Below, in pieces: positions 1 to 10,369 of a stretch of 64,000 nucleotides of DNA. The notes under the pieces were generated by a model that searched no databases, was not told the DNA's origin, and saw only the letters and a list, made by a program, of their open reading frames with translations. Both the position numbers and the translations under genes were made by a program. Numbering within the stretch: position 1 is the stretch's first letter; each line of letters begins with the position of its first letter. Source of the stretch: Cymodocea nodosa (Eukaryota; Streptophyta; Magnoliopsida; Alismatales; Cymodoceaceae); NCBI GenBank assembly GCA_036874045.1, contig CM072336.1, positions 19,897,001-19,961,000 of the forward strand. The letters run 5' to 3'.

Positions 1-12
1 TTAACTATCCGG

Positions 13-545
13 AAGCTTAAAAGACTTTTCAAAGAGTTAGAAAGACAACTATCCAACTTTTTCGATAAGTTACAGGTATAACTATCTGAAACTTAAGTCA
101 TTCAATTTACCACATGCAGAATTCCAAAACAGAAGCTTAAAGGATTTTTTGGAGAGTTAGGAAGATAACTATCCGACTTTTTCGGTGAGTTATAGGTATA
201 ACTTTTCGGAACTTAAGTTATCCTATTACGCACGTGCAGAATGATGAAGACGACAATTAAAAGCTTAAAAGGAAAAATCGGAGAGTTAGATAACCATTCG
301 AAATTTCAAAAGAGTTTCGGTGAGTTACAGTTTAACTATCCGAAACTTAAGTCATTGAATTTCTCATGTGCAGAAATCCAAACAGAAGCTCAAATGAGTT
401 TTCGGAGAGTTAAGAAGATAACTATCCGAAAAACAGGAAGTTTAGGTGAGTTACATTTCTAACTATCCAAAACTTAAGTTATTCTTTTATGCACGTGCAG
501 AATTAAAGAGATAGCAGTCAGAAGCTTAAAAGAAATCAGAGAGTT
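13..545 (+). repeat. Tandem array of ~120-136 bp units inside the LTR
   Basis: Four units and part of a fifth start at AGCTTAA or its variants near 13, 133, 262, 386 and 522. Each unit carries, in order, AAGCTTAAA, a GGAGAGTTA/TAACTATCC palindrome, a second GGTGAGTTA/TAACTATCC palindrome, the self-complementary ACTTAAGT, and a CACGTG- or CATGTG-type hexamer followed by CAGAA. Units differ by substitutions and small length changes. CACGTG is the G-box core; a regulatory role is inference. Confidence 0.8.
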
Positions 546-846
546 ACTGTAGTTCACTATTTGAAAGTCAAGAGTTTTTCGATGAGTTAAAACTACAAGT
601 TTTCGATCACTTGACATTTCACGTGAGTAACTTAAAATCCTCACGTGACACATATAACAGGATGTAAGTGAAGAATTGGTAAGTTATGGATGCTCTTCGG
701 TGAGTTATTCATATAACCATTTGAAAGTTAAAGGAAATCAGAAGGTTACTTACTAAACATCAGATAGAACGGTAACTTACCATATTTAGGTCTGATTATT
801 TAGCAAGTACAACAGAATATATCCGTTGAAAGAAAAATGTGATTGT

Positions 847-866
847 TATACCTTTTGGTATAAATA
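847..866 (+). promoter_or_regulatory. LTR TATA box overlapped by an inverted repeat
   Basis: TATAAATA at 859-866 is the likely LTR promoter TATA box. It is overlapped by a perfect inverted repeat, TTATACC (847-853) and GGTATAA (858-864), separated by TTTT. The same arrangement recurs at 10905-10922, and with wobble changes at 51284-51302, 53825-53842 and 60226-60243. Confidence 0.6.
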
Positions 867-1041
867 TGAGAAGTTTAAGAGAAGATCACATAGAGATAAC
901 GATCATACAATATATAGTGAGCTACACAAATTCTAGTTACACGCTCAAGTCTGTAAACAGTTAAGCATACTCAAAAGTTTCACTGTAGAAAAAACTCTGT
1001 GTGCCAAAACTCTGATAGAAAGACTCAAAGCTGTTGGTTCG

Positions 1042-1215
1042 TGAGTTTCTACTTGAAAACTCATTGTTGGTTGAGAGCTTCAACCTGAAAGCTCAACAAA
1101 GAAAGGTTGGTTATTGAGCTTATACCTAAAAGCTCTAAGTGTTGGTTCTTGCTTCAACCTGAAAGCAAGTGTTGTAAGTATTTGAATACTTAGTGAAGCC
1201 CAAGTGTATCTTGGG
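1042..1215 (+). other. Ladder of six small hairpins in the LTR leader
   Basis: Six short inverted repeats follow one another downstream of the TATA box: GAGTTT/AAACTC (1043-1062), GAGCTT/AAGCTC (1075-1094), GAGCTT/AAGCTC (1116-1135), CTTGCTT/AAGCAAG (1148-1169), TAAGTAT/ATACTTA (1175-1192) and CCCAAG/CTTGGG (1199-1215). The first four share an eight-base loop, CAACCTGA or a close relative. GTTGGTT spacers separate several of them. Stem sequence differs between hairpins but pairing holds. They would lie in the leader of the element's RNA. Confidence 0.75.
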
Positions 1216-1401
1216 GGTGGACTAGCCAAGTTGGTGAACCACCTAAAAATTTACTATGTGTTATTTTCCACTTACTGTTTTGCTTTCATTTAATTCATCT
1301 CATCTCACTTTTGTTGAATTAATCGATTCAAAGTTAAAAGATTTAAAAACTTATACTCCTTAACCATTATCCCCCCTTTGGTGAGCCTATCGATCTTAAC
1401 A

Positions 1402-2812
1402 ATTATAACTAATAAAAATACTGATAATAATAATTTTTACTTTGGTCAAGACTGTAGAATTTCTTGTTTAACCGATTCTTAATTTTTTCAACATTTTAGA
1501 ATTTCGGTTGAACCGTTATATTCCTCGGTCGAACCAAAATTAAATACCTTTTTTTTTCTATACCGGTTGAACTGATACTATGCTTCAATAAAACTAACAT
1601 TTTTACTTAATATAATATATAGATTTTTTTTTTTTTGGGTTAGACCAATGGATCCTATCGATTGAACTGCATTTTTTTTTTTTACAAACATACTTAGATA
1701 ATTTCTTACTAAGTAAAGCTCAAGTAGTCCTTTACTCTTAATTCTTCTATAATTCTAAAGGAACATTTTGGTATTTTCAAAATAGGTCTAAGTCCTTGCC
1801 CATTTACTTTAAATATATTTTGATTTTTAGGAATTTCAATTTCAATAGCTCCATAGGAATAAATATTTTGAATTATGTAAGGTCCTACCGATCTAGATAT
1901 TAATTTTCCTAGATGGTTATGGAGTCTAGTCATGTAAAGATATACTTTTTGTCTTATTTCAAAGGTTTTTGGAATAATTTCCTTGTCATACTAGAACTTC
2001 ATTTTCTCTTATAGTTTTCGAATAAGCTTCATTCCTAAATTCTTCTAGTTCAATCAATTGCATTTTCCTATTTTGAGCAGTTTGATTTAAATTCGTATTC
2101 AGAGTTCCTAAGCTTGTCTTATTAGCAGTTCTATAAGCCCAAAATGCATCTATTAATCTATTAGTCCAATCTTTTCTAGTAGGATTTACTACTTTTTCTA
2201 AGATTAACTTAATTTGTTTGTTTGCACTTTCTACTTGTATACTTGTTTGTGGATGATATGATGTTGCAATTTTGTGATTTACTCCATATTTCTTCATTAA
2301 AGCTTCAAAACTTCTATTGCAGAAATGAGTTTCTCTATCACTGATAATAGCTTTAGGTATTCCAAATCTGGCAATTATATTAGTTCTTATAAAATGTATT
2401 ACCACTTTGATGTTATTAGTTTTTGTAGGAATAACTTCTATCCATTTAGATACATAATCTACTCCCAATAATATATAATTAAATTGATTAGACATAGGTA
2501 ATAGACCTATAAAATCTATTCCCTACACAATAAAGATTTCAACCTCAACAACAGGATTGAGAGGCATCATATTCCTCTTTGATATTCTTCCTATTTGTTG
2601 ACATCTTAAACAACTTAAGTAGTATTTATGAGCATCTTTGAATAGTGTTGGCCAATAAAATCCACATTGTAGAATTTTGGCAGTAGTTTTCCTTGAAACA
2701 AAATGCCCTCCACATGCTTGGTCATAGCAAAAAGATAATATGCTCTGATATTCAGTTTCTAGAACACACCTCCTTAAAATTAGATCAGGACATTTCTTAA
2801 ATAAGTATGGGT
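1402..2812 (-). mobile_element. Athila-type Ty3/gypsy fragment, integrase region
   Basis: Reading the minus strand, this covers the integrase zinc-binding region, integrase core (1986-2495; motif GVDYVSKWIE and a [15 protein letters not shown] block), the region after integrase, and the start of the noncoding stretch with ACCGA-type short hairpins (about 1490-1680). It closely matches 18000-19500 of the large Athila element in opposite orientation, so both belong to one family. It is bounded by a Copia LTR at 1401 and Copia LTR remains at 2813. It is a broken fossil fragment with several breaks. Confidence 0.88.
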
Positions 2813-3116
2813 AACTCTCCGATTTTTCCTTTTAAGCTTTTGACTGCCGGCTTCTCCATTCTGTAACTCTCCGAAAAGTCCTTTAAGCTTTCGGATAGTT
2901 AACTCTTTAATTATCCGATCATTCAATCCTTTCTTAACTGTCCGATTTTCTGTAGCAGCACATTCTGAGATTTACTACAACCTGTTTGCTGTTTCGATTT
3001 GTTTACCTTCTGATCTTTTTGCTGTACTGACTAAACCTGATAAATACAATTCAAAACCTTACATTGATTTTTGCGTTATCAAAATCTAGAGGTCCTTTCA
3101 ATCTCCTCCTTTTTGA
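2813..3116 (-). mobile_element. 3' LTR remnant and polypurine tract of the compound Copia
   Basis: On the minus strand the tract ATCAAAAAGGAGGAGAT ends at 3101 and is followed by an LTR starting TGAAAGGACC at 3100. Only about 288 bp of LTR remain before Athila sequence begins at 2812. This remnant contains the TCGGA/AGTTA palindrome motifs. The SIRE clade typically has an AAAAAGGRGGAGATTG tract at this place. Confidence 0.75.
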
Positions 3117-3479
3117 TAATGGCAAAAACCTTACAATGTATTACAAGTATTTCTCTCCCTATATATCTATACAAGAAAAACACACAAGGAATACAGAGAT
3201 ATTTCTCTCCTTGAATTTCTCCCCCTGAATTTCTCCCCCTACTTTACTGTAGCTTTGCTTACCAAAATATGATATTTCTCCCCCTTTTTTGCCAATTGTC
3301 AAAAAGAAGTGAGAAGTCAGATACTAAGTTGGTGGAGCAATTATAGCTGAGTATCAAAATGTCTAAGTTGCTGCAAAACAAAGATGTTAGTAGAACAAGC
3401 TCTTAGTTGTGAGCTTGGAGAGTAGAGATATGAAATTATAAATCATATAAAGAGCAAATCCCTAAATTTCATTTAATAT

Positions 3480-4980
3480 GATTAAATGCAGCTTCAGATA
3501 ATGGTTTGGTGAAGATATCTGCAAGTTGTTCTTTAGTAGAGACATATTCTAAGGAAATATGACCTTTTTCAACATGGTCTCTTAAAAAGTGGTGCCTAAT
3601 CTCGATATGTTTTGCTTTAGAGTGTAGAACTGTATTTTTAGAGAGATTGATATCACTACTGCTATCACAGTAAATAATGGTATTCTGAAAATTTAGCTTA
3701 TAATCTGCTAGAGTTTGTTACATCCATAAGATCTGTGCACAACATATGCCTACTACTATATATTCAGCTTCAGTGGTGGATAGAGCTATAGAGTTTTGTT
3801 TCTTGCTGAACCAAGAAACAAGTGAATGACCAAGCAACTGACATGTCCCATTGGTGCTTTTTCGATCTGATTTGCATCTTGCCTAATCTGCATCATTGTA
3901 TCCTGCTAATATCAATTGATTCTGTAAAGAATAAAATAAGCCAAAGTCTTTGGTACCCTGTAGATATTTAAATATACATTTAACTGCTTTTAAGTGTGAT
4001 GCTTTTGGAGAGGCTTGATATCTTGCATAAGCACAAATACTAAACATAATATATGGTCTACTGGATGTTAGATACAGAAGTGATCCAATCATGCCTCTGT
4101 ATTTCTTTTGATCTACTGGAATGCCAGAAATGTCCTTATCAAGTTTTTCATTTGAGTTCATGGGAGTACTTGCTGCTTTGGATTTATCCATACCAAATTT
4201 TAAGAAAATCTCTTTGCAAAATTTTTCTTGATTCAGGAAAATGCCATGCTGAAGTTGATGAATTTGTAATCCTAGAAAGAATTTTAATTCTCCCATAAGA
4301 CTCATCTCAAATTCATTCTTCATTAAGATTTGAAAATCATGACAGTTTCTCATGTGTGGCACCAAAAATGATATCATCCACGTAGATTTGAATAATCAAC
4401 ATATGAGAACTTTCATATTTGATGAATAAGGTGTTGTCTGCAGTTCCTATGTTAAACTGGTTCTTAAGAAGGAAATTCTTCAATTTATCATACCATGCAC
4501 GTGGTGCTTGCTTCAAACCATAGAGAGCTTTATTCAGTTTGTATACATGGTTTGGATTTTCTTCATCTTCAAAACTTGGTGGTTGTTCTACATATACTTC
4601 TTCTTGCAGAATACCATTAAGAAATGCACTTTTAACATCCATCTAATAAAGCTTGATTTTCATACTGCTTGCAAAGGCAAGTGACATTCTAATTGCTTCA
4701 AGTCTTGCAACAGGTGCAAAAGTTTCTTCATAGTCGATTCCTACCTGTTGGTTGTATCCTTGAGAAACAAGTCTAGCTTTATTTCTAATAATACTACCAT
4801 TATTATCAAGTTTGTTCTTAAACACCCATTTAGTACCAATAATTGATTTTTCGATGGGCCTTTCAATCAAGTTCCAGACTTCATTTTTCTTGAACTGATT
4901 TACTTCCTCTTGCATGGCCATGATCCAGTATTCATCATTGTAGGCATCTTCAACTATTGAAGGTTCACGTTCAGACACAA
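3480..4980 (-). pseudogene. Copia reverse transcriptase and RNase H, unit A1
   Basis: The minus strand encodes Copia RT blocks: [53 protein letters not shown] and the catalytic IYVDDIIFG (4337-4978). These are followed by the FFLGLQIHQ, MIGSLLYLT and KYLQGTKDFGL blocks of the RT-RNase H junction (3883-4320) and RNase H remains down to about 3480. Order and motifs fit the SIRE clade. It is a broken fossil with several interruptions. Confidence 0.88.
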
Positions 4981-5226
4981 AAGCACAATAATTACAAATA
5001 TTTTGAATTTTGCTTCTTGTTTGAACACCTTGATTTATATTTCAAATAATTTGTCCAATGGGATGTTCAGACTTTGTCTTCCATGCTTTTTCTGTCTCAG
5101 TAGTTGTAGGCAGTGTTGAACTATCCTTTTTCTAAGGAAATTTCTGATTTATTAATTCACTTTCACTTTCACTGTCTATTATTAGCCTCTTCAACTTTCC
5201 TACCATGTCTTCATCAAAGAATACGT

Positions 5227-6135
5227 TTATTGACTCTTTACTCTTCTTTCATGTTCAAAATAGACCCTGTAGGCCTTGCTTCTTGAAGAGTATCCAACAA
5301 ATAGAGCAGGATCAGATTTTGCATCAAATTTGTCCTTTTGATCCTTAGTATTAAGCACAAAACATCTTGATCCAAAGACCTTAAAATATCCAACATTTAG
5401 TATTTTACCATACCATAGGTCAAAAGGTGTCTTATGTAGGAAAGGTCTAAGGTGAGTTTTGTTTATAGAATAACATGCAGTATTTACAACTTCAGCCCAT
5501 AGAGACTTTGGTAGATCAGATGCATTAAGAATTGTCATTGCCATTTCTTGTACTAATCTATTCTTCCTCTCTACAACTCCATTCTGAGCAGGAGTTATTA
5601 GACATGAGAATTCATGCAGTATGCCAAAAGAATTGCATAATTCTTCAAATTTTGAATTTTTAAATTCACCTCCATGATCACTTCTGATCTTCTTCACGGT
5701 TGATTCTTTTTCATTTTGAATTCTAATACAGAGATGTTTGAATTCATCACATGCTTCATTCTTGTGTGTTAAGAAAATAACCCAAGTGAATCTTGTATAA
5801 TCATCAACTACCACTAAGGTATATTTTCTTCCTCCTAAACTAGCTGTCTGTGTAGGACTAAATAGGTCCATATGCAATAGATCCAATGGTTGACGTGTGG
5901 TAATGTCTTCAATACTCTTGTGTGTTGATTTCTTTTGTTTTTCAATTGTACAGTCACTACACAATTTATCTCTCTTGAATTTGAGCTTAGGCACACCTCT
6001 AACAAGATCATGTTTGGTCAATTTTCTTATGAGTCTCATGTTTGCATGATTTAATCTTTTATGCCATAACCATTCATCTTCATTAGAAGCAACTAAACAT
6101 CCATCACTAGATATAATATCACATGGAAATTCCAA
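5227..6135 (-). pseudogene. Copia integrase, unit A1
   Basis: A 302-residue open stretch carries the GAG-pre-integrase/HHCC zinc region (WHKRLNHAN then CSDCTIEKQ), the rve catalytic core (LLHMDLFSPTQTASLGGRKY, DDYTRFTWV, IRSDHGGEF, PAQNGVVERKNR) and the start of the chromo-like tail (GYSSRSKAYRVY). Length and order are normal for Copia integrase. It lies between the A1 protease and RT on the minus strand. Confidence 0.88.
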
Positions 6136-6189
6136 AGTATAAATTAAATTATTTCTATATCCAGTAAATTTGATTTCATGTGTATCCTG

Positions 6190-6958
6190 TTATAATATAA
6201 AATAGTTTTCTGTAGTAAAAAGTATATTGTAACCTTTGTCACATAATTGACCTACACATAGCATATTCCGTTTTAAACCATTTACATGTAAGACATTTTC
6301 TATTTTTCCATTTTTAGATGCAACATTTCCTATGGCAGTAATTCTACATTTTTCATTGTTACCAAACTTAACAGATCTTGAATTTATTGATTTAACAAAT
6401 TCTAGAAGTCTTTTCTTACCTGTCATATGCTTTGAGCAACCACTGTCAATGATCCACTTGGACATTTAAGCTTTCTTGTCCATGTAGTCTTGCAAGTCAT
6501 GTTGAAATTAAGACTTTTGGTACCCATATCTTCTTGGGTCTATCATTGTTAGTCCTCTATATATTAAACCTGTTGCCTTTTGGTAGCCATATAGACGTAG
6601 ATCTCTTCTTAATGACAAACACAGTTGTGCCATCTTTGTAAGATCTAATTTTTCCACCACAGTAAGGAGTTTCCTATGGTACAGCATACCTTAGGCCAAA
6701 TTTACTTCTTCCTATTCTTTGAGATCCTATGATTTTGTTTAAACTATTTTCACCATTAGTAAATTTACATACAGTTTTCTTTAAATCAGTAACTTCAGAT
6801 AACAGATTTTTTTTTTCTTCTTTCAGATCAAAATTTTTACAACTATAGCTATCCATTTTAGTTTTTAATTCCCTATTATCAACTAGGGCTTTTTCTAGTT
6901 CAGCAAAAAAATCTTTTAGATAGGAATTTAAACTCTTTAATTCTTTCTTGTACTTCTT
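6190..6958 (-). pseudogene. Copia protease and gag coiled-coil region, unit A1
   Basis: The protease part (6190-6465) has WIIDSGCSKHMTGKKR, the aspartic protease active-site context of Copia elements, and LLCVGQLCDKGY-like downstream blocks. Upstream on the minus strand (6674-6958) is a charged, coiled-coil gag tail with KENKNLL-type heptads. At about 6958 this unit stops and sequence of RT from the neighbouring unit A2 begins. It is a broken fossil. Confidence 0.75.
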
Positions 6959-6960
6959 AC

Positions 6961-8216
6961 ATTTTAGATAACTTCTATTCTAGCTATAGGTGCAAAAGTT
7001 TCTTCATAGTCAATACCTTCTTATTGATTATAACCCTATACAACCAATTGAACTTTATTTCTGTGTATGTTTCCTTCTTCATCTAATTTGTTTTTGAAAA
7101 TCCATTTAGTTCTAATGATGGATTTTCCTGCAGGTTTTTCCACTAATTTTCGGACATTATTTTTCTGGAATTGATTTAATTCTTCCTAGATGGTCATTGT
7201 CCAGTAAATATCCTTACAAGCTTCATCTACTGATTTTAGCTCTATTTCTGACACAAATGCACAGTAATTGCAAATATCTTGTGCTTTGCTTCTAGTTTAT
7301 ACTCCTTTGGTTATATTTCCAATTATTTGTTCCATGGGATGATTAGATTTGAACTTCCAACTATTTTGATTCTAATATGAAGCTTGGGGTTTGAGTTTCT
7401 ACTTGTAGTTACTTTTTTCCAAATATTCATTTTCACTGTCACTATCAATCTTCAAAATTTTGAAATTCTGTATCAGATCTTCATCAAACTAAACATTTAT
7501 ACTTTCCTCTACTCTTCTGTCTTTAGCAAAATATATTCTGTAAGCTTTGCTTCTAGATGAGTATCCAACAAGTATGGCAGGTTAAGATTTTGCATCAAAC
7601 TTGTCTTTAGCATTTCCAATGTTTAAGACAAAGCATTTGCATCCAAATGTCTTAAAGTAACCAACATTTGGAGTCTTATCAAACCAAATTTCAAAAGGTA
7701 TCTTATTCATCATAGATCTGATGTGAGTTCTGTTGGAGATGTGACAAGCTATTCCTACAGCTTCAGCCTAGAGAAAGTTTGGCAGATCAGTGGCATTCAA
7801 CATAGTTCTAGCCATTTCTTGCAATGCCCTATTCTTTCTTTCCACTACTCCATTTTGAGCTGGAGTTCTAGGGCAAGAGAATTCATGCAAAATTCCAAAT
7901 GAATTGCAAAGATTTTCAAACTCATAGTTTTCAAATTCTCCTCCATGATCACTTCTGATTTTCTCTACTCTCAGTTCCTTCTGGTTTTGAATTCTAATGC
8001 AAAAATTTCAAAATTCACTACATGTCTCATTTTTGTGAGTTAAGAATATTACCCAGGTTAATCTAGAAAAATCATCTACAATAACAAGAGTATATTTTAG
8101 ACATCCAAGGCTAGAAATTTTAGTTGGACCAAACAGATCTAGATGTAAAAGTTCCAATGGCCTTTTGGTTGAAATTTCATGTTTGCTATGAAGAGAAGTT
8201 CTCTTCTACTTGCCTA
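6961..8216 (-). pseudogene. Copia RT start and integrase, unit A2
   Basis: The minus strand holds the beginning of RT (about 6961-7250, KWIFKNKLDEEGN-like and ARIEAIR-like blocks) and the integrase core and tail (about 7480-8216; a GLYSSRSKAYR-type tail block and a PAQNGVVERKNR-type block are recognisable). Several reading breaks are present. RT ends abruptly at 6961, where unit A1 begins. Confidence 0.75.
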
Positions 8217-8721
8217 GCATACAGTCACTACACACCCTATCTTTCTTGAATGTATGTTTAGGTAGTCCCCTAACAAGATCACCCTTGGATAACTTTCTGA
8301 GAGTCTTCATACTGACGTGACCAAGTCTTTTATGCCATAACCAATCATCTTCACTAGATGCTACCAAATAGGAATTGCTTGCAAAATTTTCACTTAGAAA
8401 GTTTAATGTATAAATTGAGCAATTTCTAATACCAATAAATTTTATTTCATTTGTAGCTAGATCAATAATGTGACAATTTTCAATAGTAAAAGAAACTGTA
8501 TAACCTTTATCACATAATTGTCCTACACTTAATAAATTTTGTTTTAATCCATTAACATGCAAGAGATTCTCAATTATACCATTTTCAGATGTAATATTTC
8601 CTATAGTAGTTATTTTACACTTTTCATTATTTCCAAATTTAACAGATCTTGAACTTAAGCTTTTAACAAAATCAAGAAATCTTTTCTTACTTGTCATGTG
8701 CTTTGAGCATCCACTATCCAC
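8206..8721 (-). pseudogene. Copia protease and integrase zinc region, unit A2
   Basis: A 171-residue stretch starts with DSGCSKHMTSKKR (aspartic protease site), continues through LLSVGQLCDKGYTVSF and ends with the HHCC zinc region (WHKRLGHVS and CSDCMLGK). It parallels 6190-6135 of unit A1 but differs at many residues, placing it in another subfamily. Confidence 0.85.
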
Positions 8722-8944
8722 AATCTATTTTGTTGTACGTGCTTGGAGTTCCTTGTCATCTTGCAATTTATACTGAAATTAAGGCTTTTGGTACCTAAAT
8801 CTTTTTGGGTTTAGTAGAGTTAGTTCTTAAAACATTAAATTTATTGCCTCTTGGCAGCCACATATGAGCTGATCTTCTTTTGATGGCAAACATAGTGGTG
8901 TCATCTCTATATGATTGAATCATTCCACCACAATAAGGTACTTC

Positions 8945-10318
8945 CTATGGTGTAGTATACTTTAGGCCAAATTTGCTTCCATTTGGTTGTTGAGATCCTA
9001 TCATTTTATTTAGTCCTTTTTGACATTGTGTAAATTTACATATGGTATTTTTCAGATCAGAGATTGCAGTTAATAAGTTTTTATTTTCTTCTTTTAGCTC
9101 ACAGTTATCACAACTATATTTATCCAAATTAGTTTTCATGTTTCTATTTTCAACTACAGTTGATTCTAATTCAACAAAGGAGTCTTCTAAATAGTTATTC
9201 AACCTTTTAATTTCTTTCTTATATTCTCTACATTTAATATATAGATTATCTACAGTACATAGAAGACTATTAACATCTAATTCATCATGCTTGTTTTCTG
9301 AATAAGAGGAAGTAGAGCATACCTCTTGTGCTGCAAAGCACACGTCGGCTACAGCTTCATCTTCAAAATCAGATGAATTGCTTGATGAGCTACTGTCATC
9401 CCATGCAGCTTTGAGAGCTATCTTCTTTTTGTCTTTTTATCTCTTCTTCTTATCTGCCTGATCCTCTTCTATCTGAAATGGACAGAAAGTCTGTATGTGC
9501 CCTTGCCTTTTGCATTTAAAACATGTAGGGACAGTTCTTTTGGAGGAGCTGGTCTTATGATTTTTCTTCATGAACTTTTTGAAATTTCTTGCCAGCAGCA
9601 TAATCTCATCCTCATCTAAGCTTGGAGCTTCTTCTGTTGAAGGAAATGTCATTTCCTTTTTCTTCTCAACTTTCTTTTCAACAGCTCCCTCTTATTCTTT
9701 CCAGTCCTTTATTTGAACCTTGTGGGCTAGAAGATTGCCCAACAGTTCTTTAACCATGTAATTGTTGAGATCCTTGGAATCTTGGATGGAGGTGGATTTA
9801 TGTTTCCACTCAATAGTTAAACTTCTTAGGATCTTTTGTACCTGTTCACGAGAAGAGAATTCCTTTCCCAAGCCTTTTAGACTATTAATGATTTTAGTAA
9901 ATCTTGAAAACATTCCAGTTATGTTTTCATTATCATCCATTTTAAATAGTTCTAATTTTCTTAACAGAATGCTAATTTTGGTATCCTTTACTTGGCTTAT
10001 ACCTTTGTGAGTAACTTGAAGGATTTTCCAAACCTTATGTGTAGACTTGCATGCAAAAACTTTGTTGTATTGCTCAACAGTTAGTGCACAATATATAACA
10101 TTTCGCCCTTTAGCATCCAATTGGATGATTCTCTCATCCTCCTCAGACCAGTCCATAACATCACTGGTTGGAAGTGTAGTTCCAAGAATGACAATCTTCT
10201 AGAGTTTTACATCAGAACTCTTAAGGAAACACTCCATTCTATTCTTCCAATAATTATAATTAGAACCATCGAATAAAGGAGGTTTGCAGATGTTTTGTCC
10301 CTCAGCAAATTGAGCCAT
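8945..10318 (-). pseudogene. Copia gag, unit A2
   Basis: The minus strand contains a UBN2/DUF4219-type gag (start near 10318, MAQFAEGQNI; body 9692-10156 with VKDTKISILLRKLELFKM), a CCHC zinc knuckle CFKCKRQGHIQTFC (within 9437-9652) and a long coiled-coil tail (8945-9343). This is the normal order for SIRE-type gag. The start is chosen because it lies about 40 bases after the tRNA primer site. It is broken in a few places. Confidence 0.85.
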
Positions 10319-10355
10319 AAATACAGATGGTTAAATCTTACAACAGATTAACCAA

Positions 10356-10367
10356 GCTCTGATACCA
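10356..10367 (-). other. Primer binding site, initiator-Met tRNA
   Basis: On the minus strand TGGTATCAGAGC is complementary to the 3' end of plant initiator-Met tRNA. It lies two bases from the inner LTR end (10370), as expected for a Copia element. It fixes the orientation of the element and identifies 10370-11818 as its 5' LTR. Confidence 0.9.
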
Positions 10368-10369
10368 AT

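Larger units (their letters stand above)
1..1401 (+). mobile_element. SIRE-type Copia LTR, left part beyond the window
   Basis: This is a long terminal repeat in plus orientation ending in CTTAACA at 1401. It matches, in reverse orientation, the LTRs at 10370-11818 and 50768-52131: the same upstream palindrome field, TATA region, hairpin ladder and terminal block with CCCCCCT and GAGCCTATCGATC. No tRNA primer site follows position 1401; Athila sequence does, so this is a 3' LTR or a solo LTR rather than a 5' LTR. Its start lies left of the window, so neither its target duplication nor its age can be judged. Confidence 0.8.

Noticed and set aside
13-545. CRISPR-like array of regular repeats
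   Set aside because: Repeats and intervening parts both recur between units and lie inside a plant LTR; there are no unique spacers.
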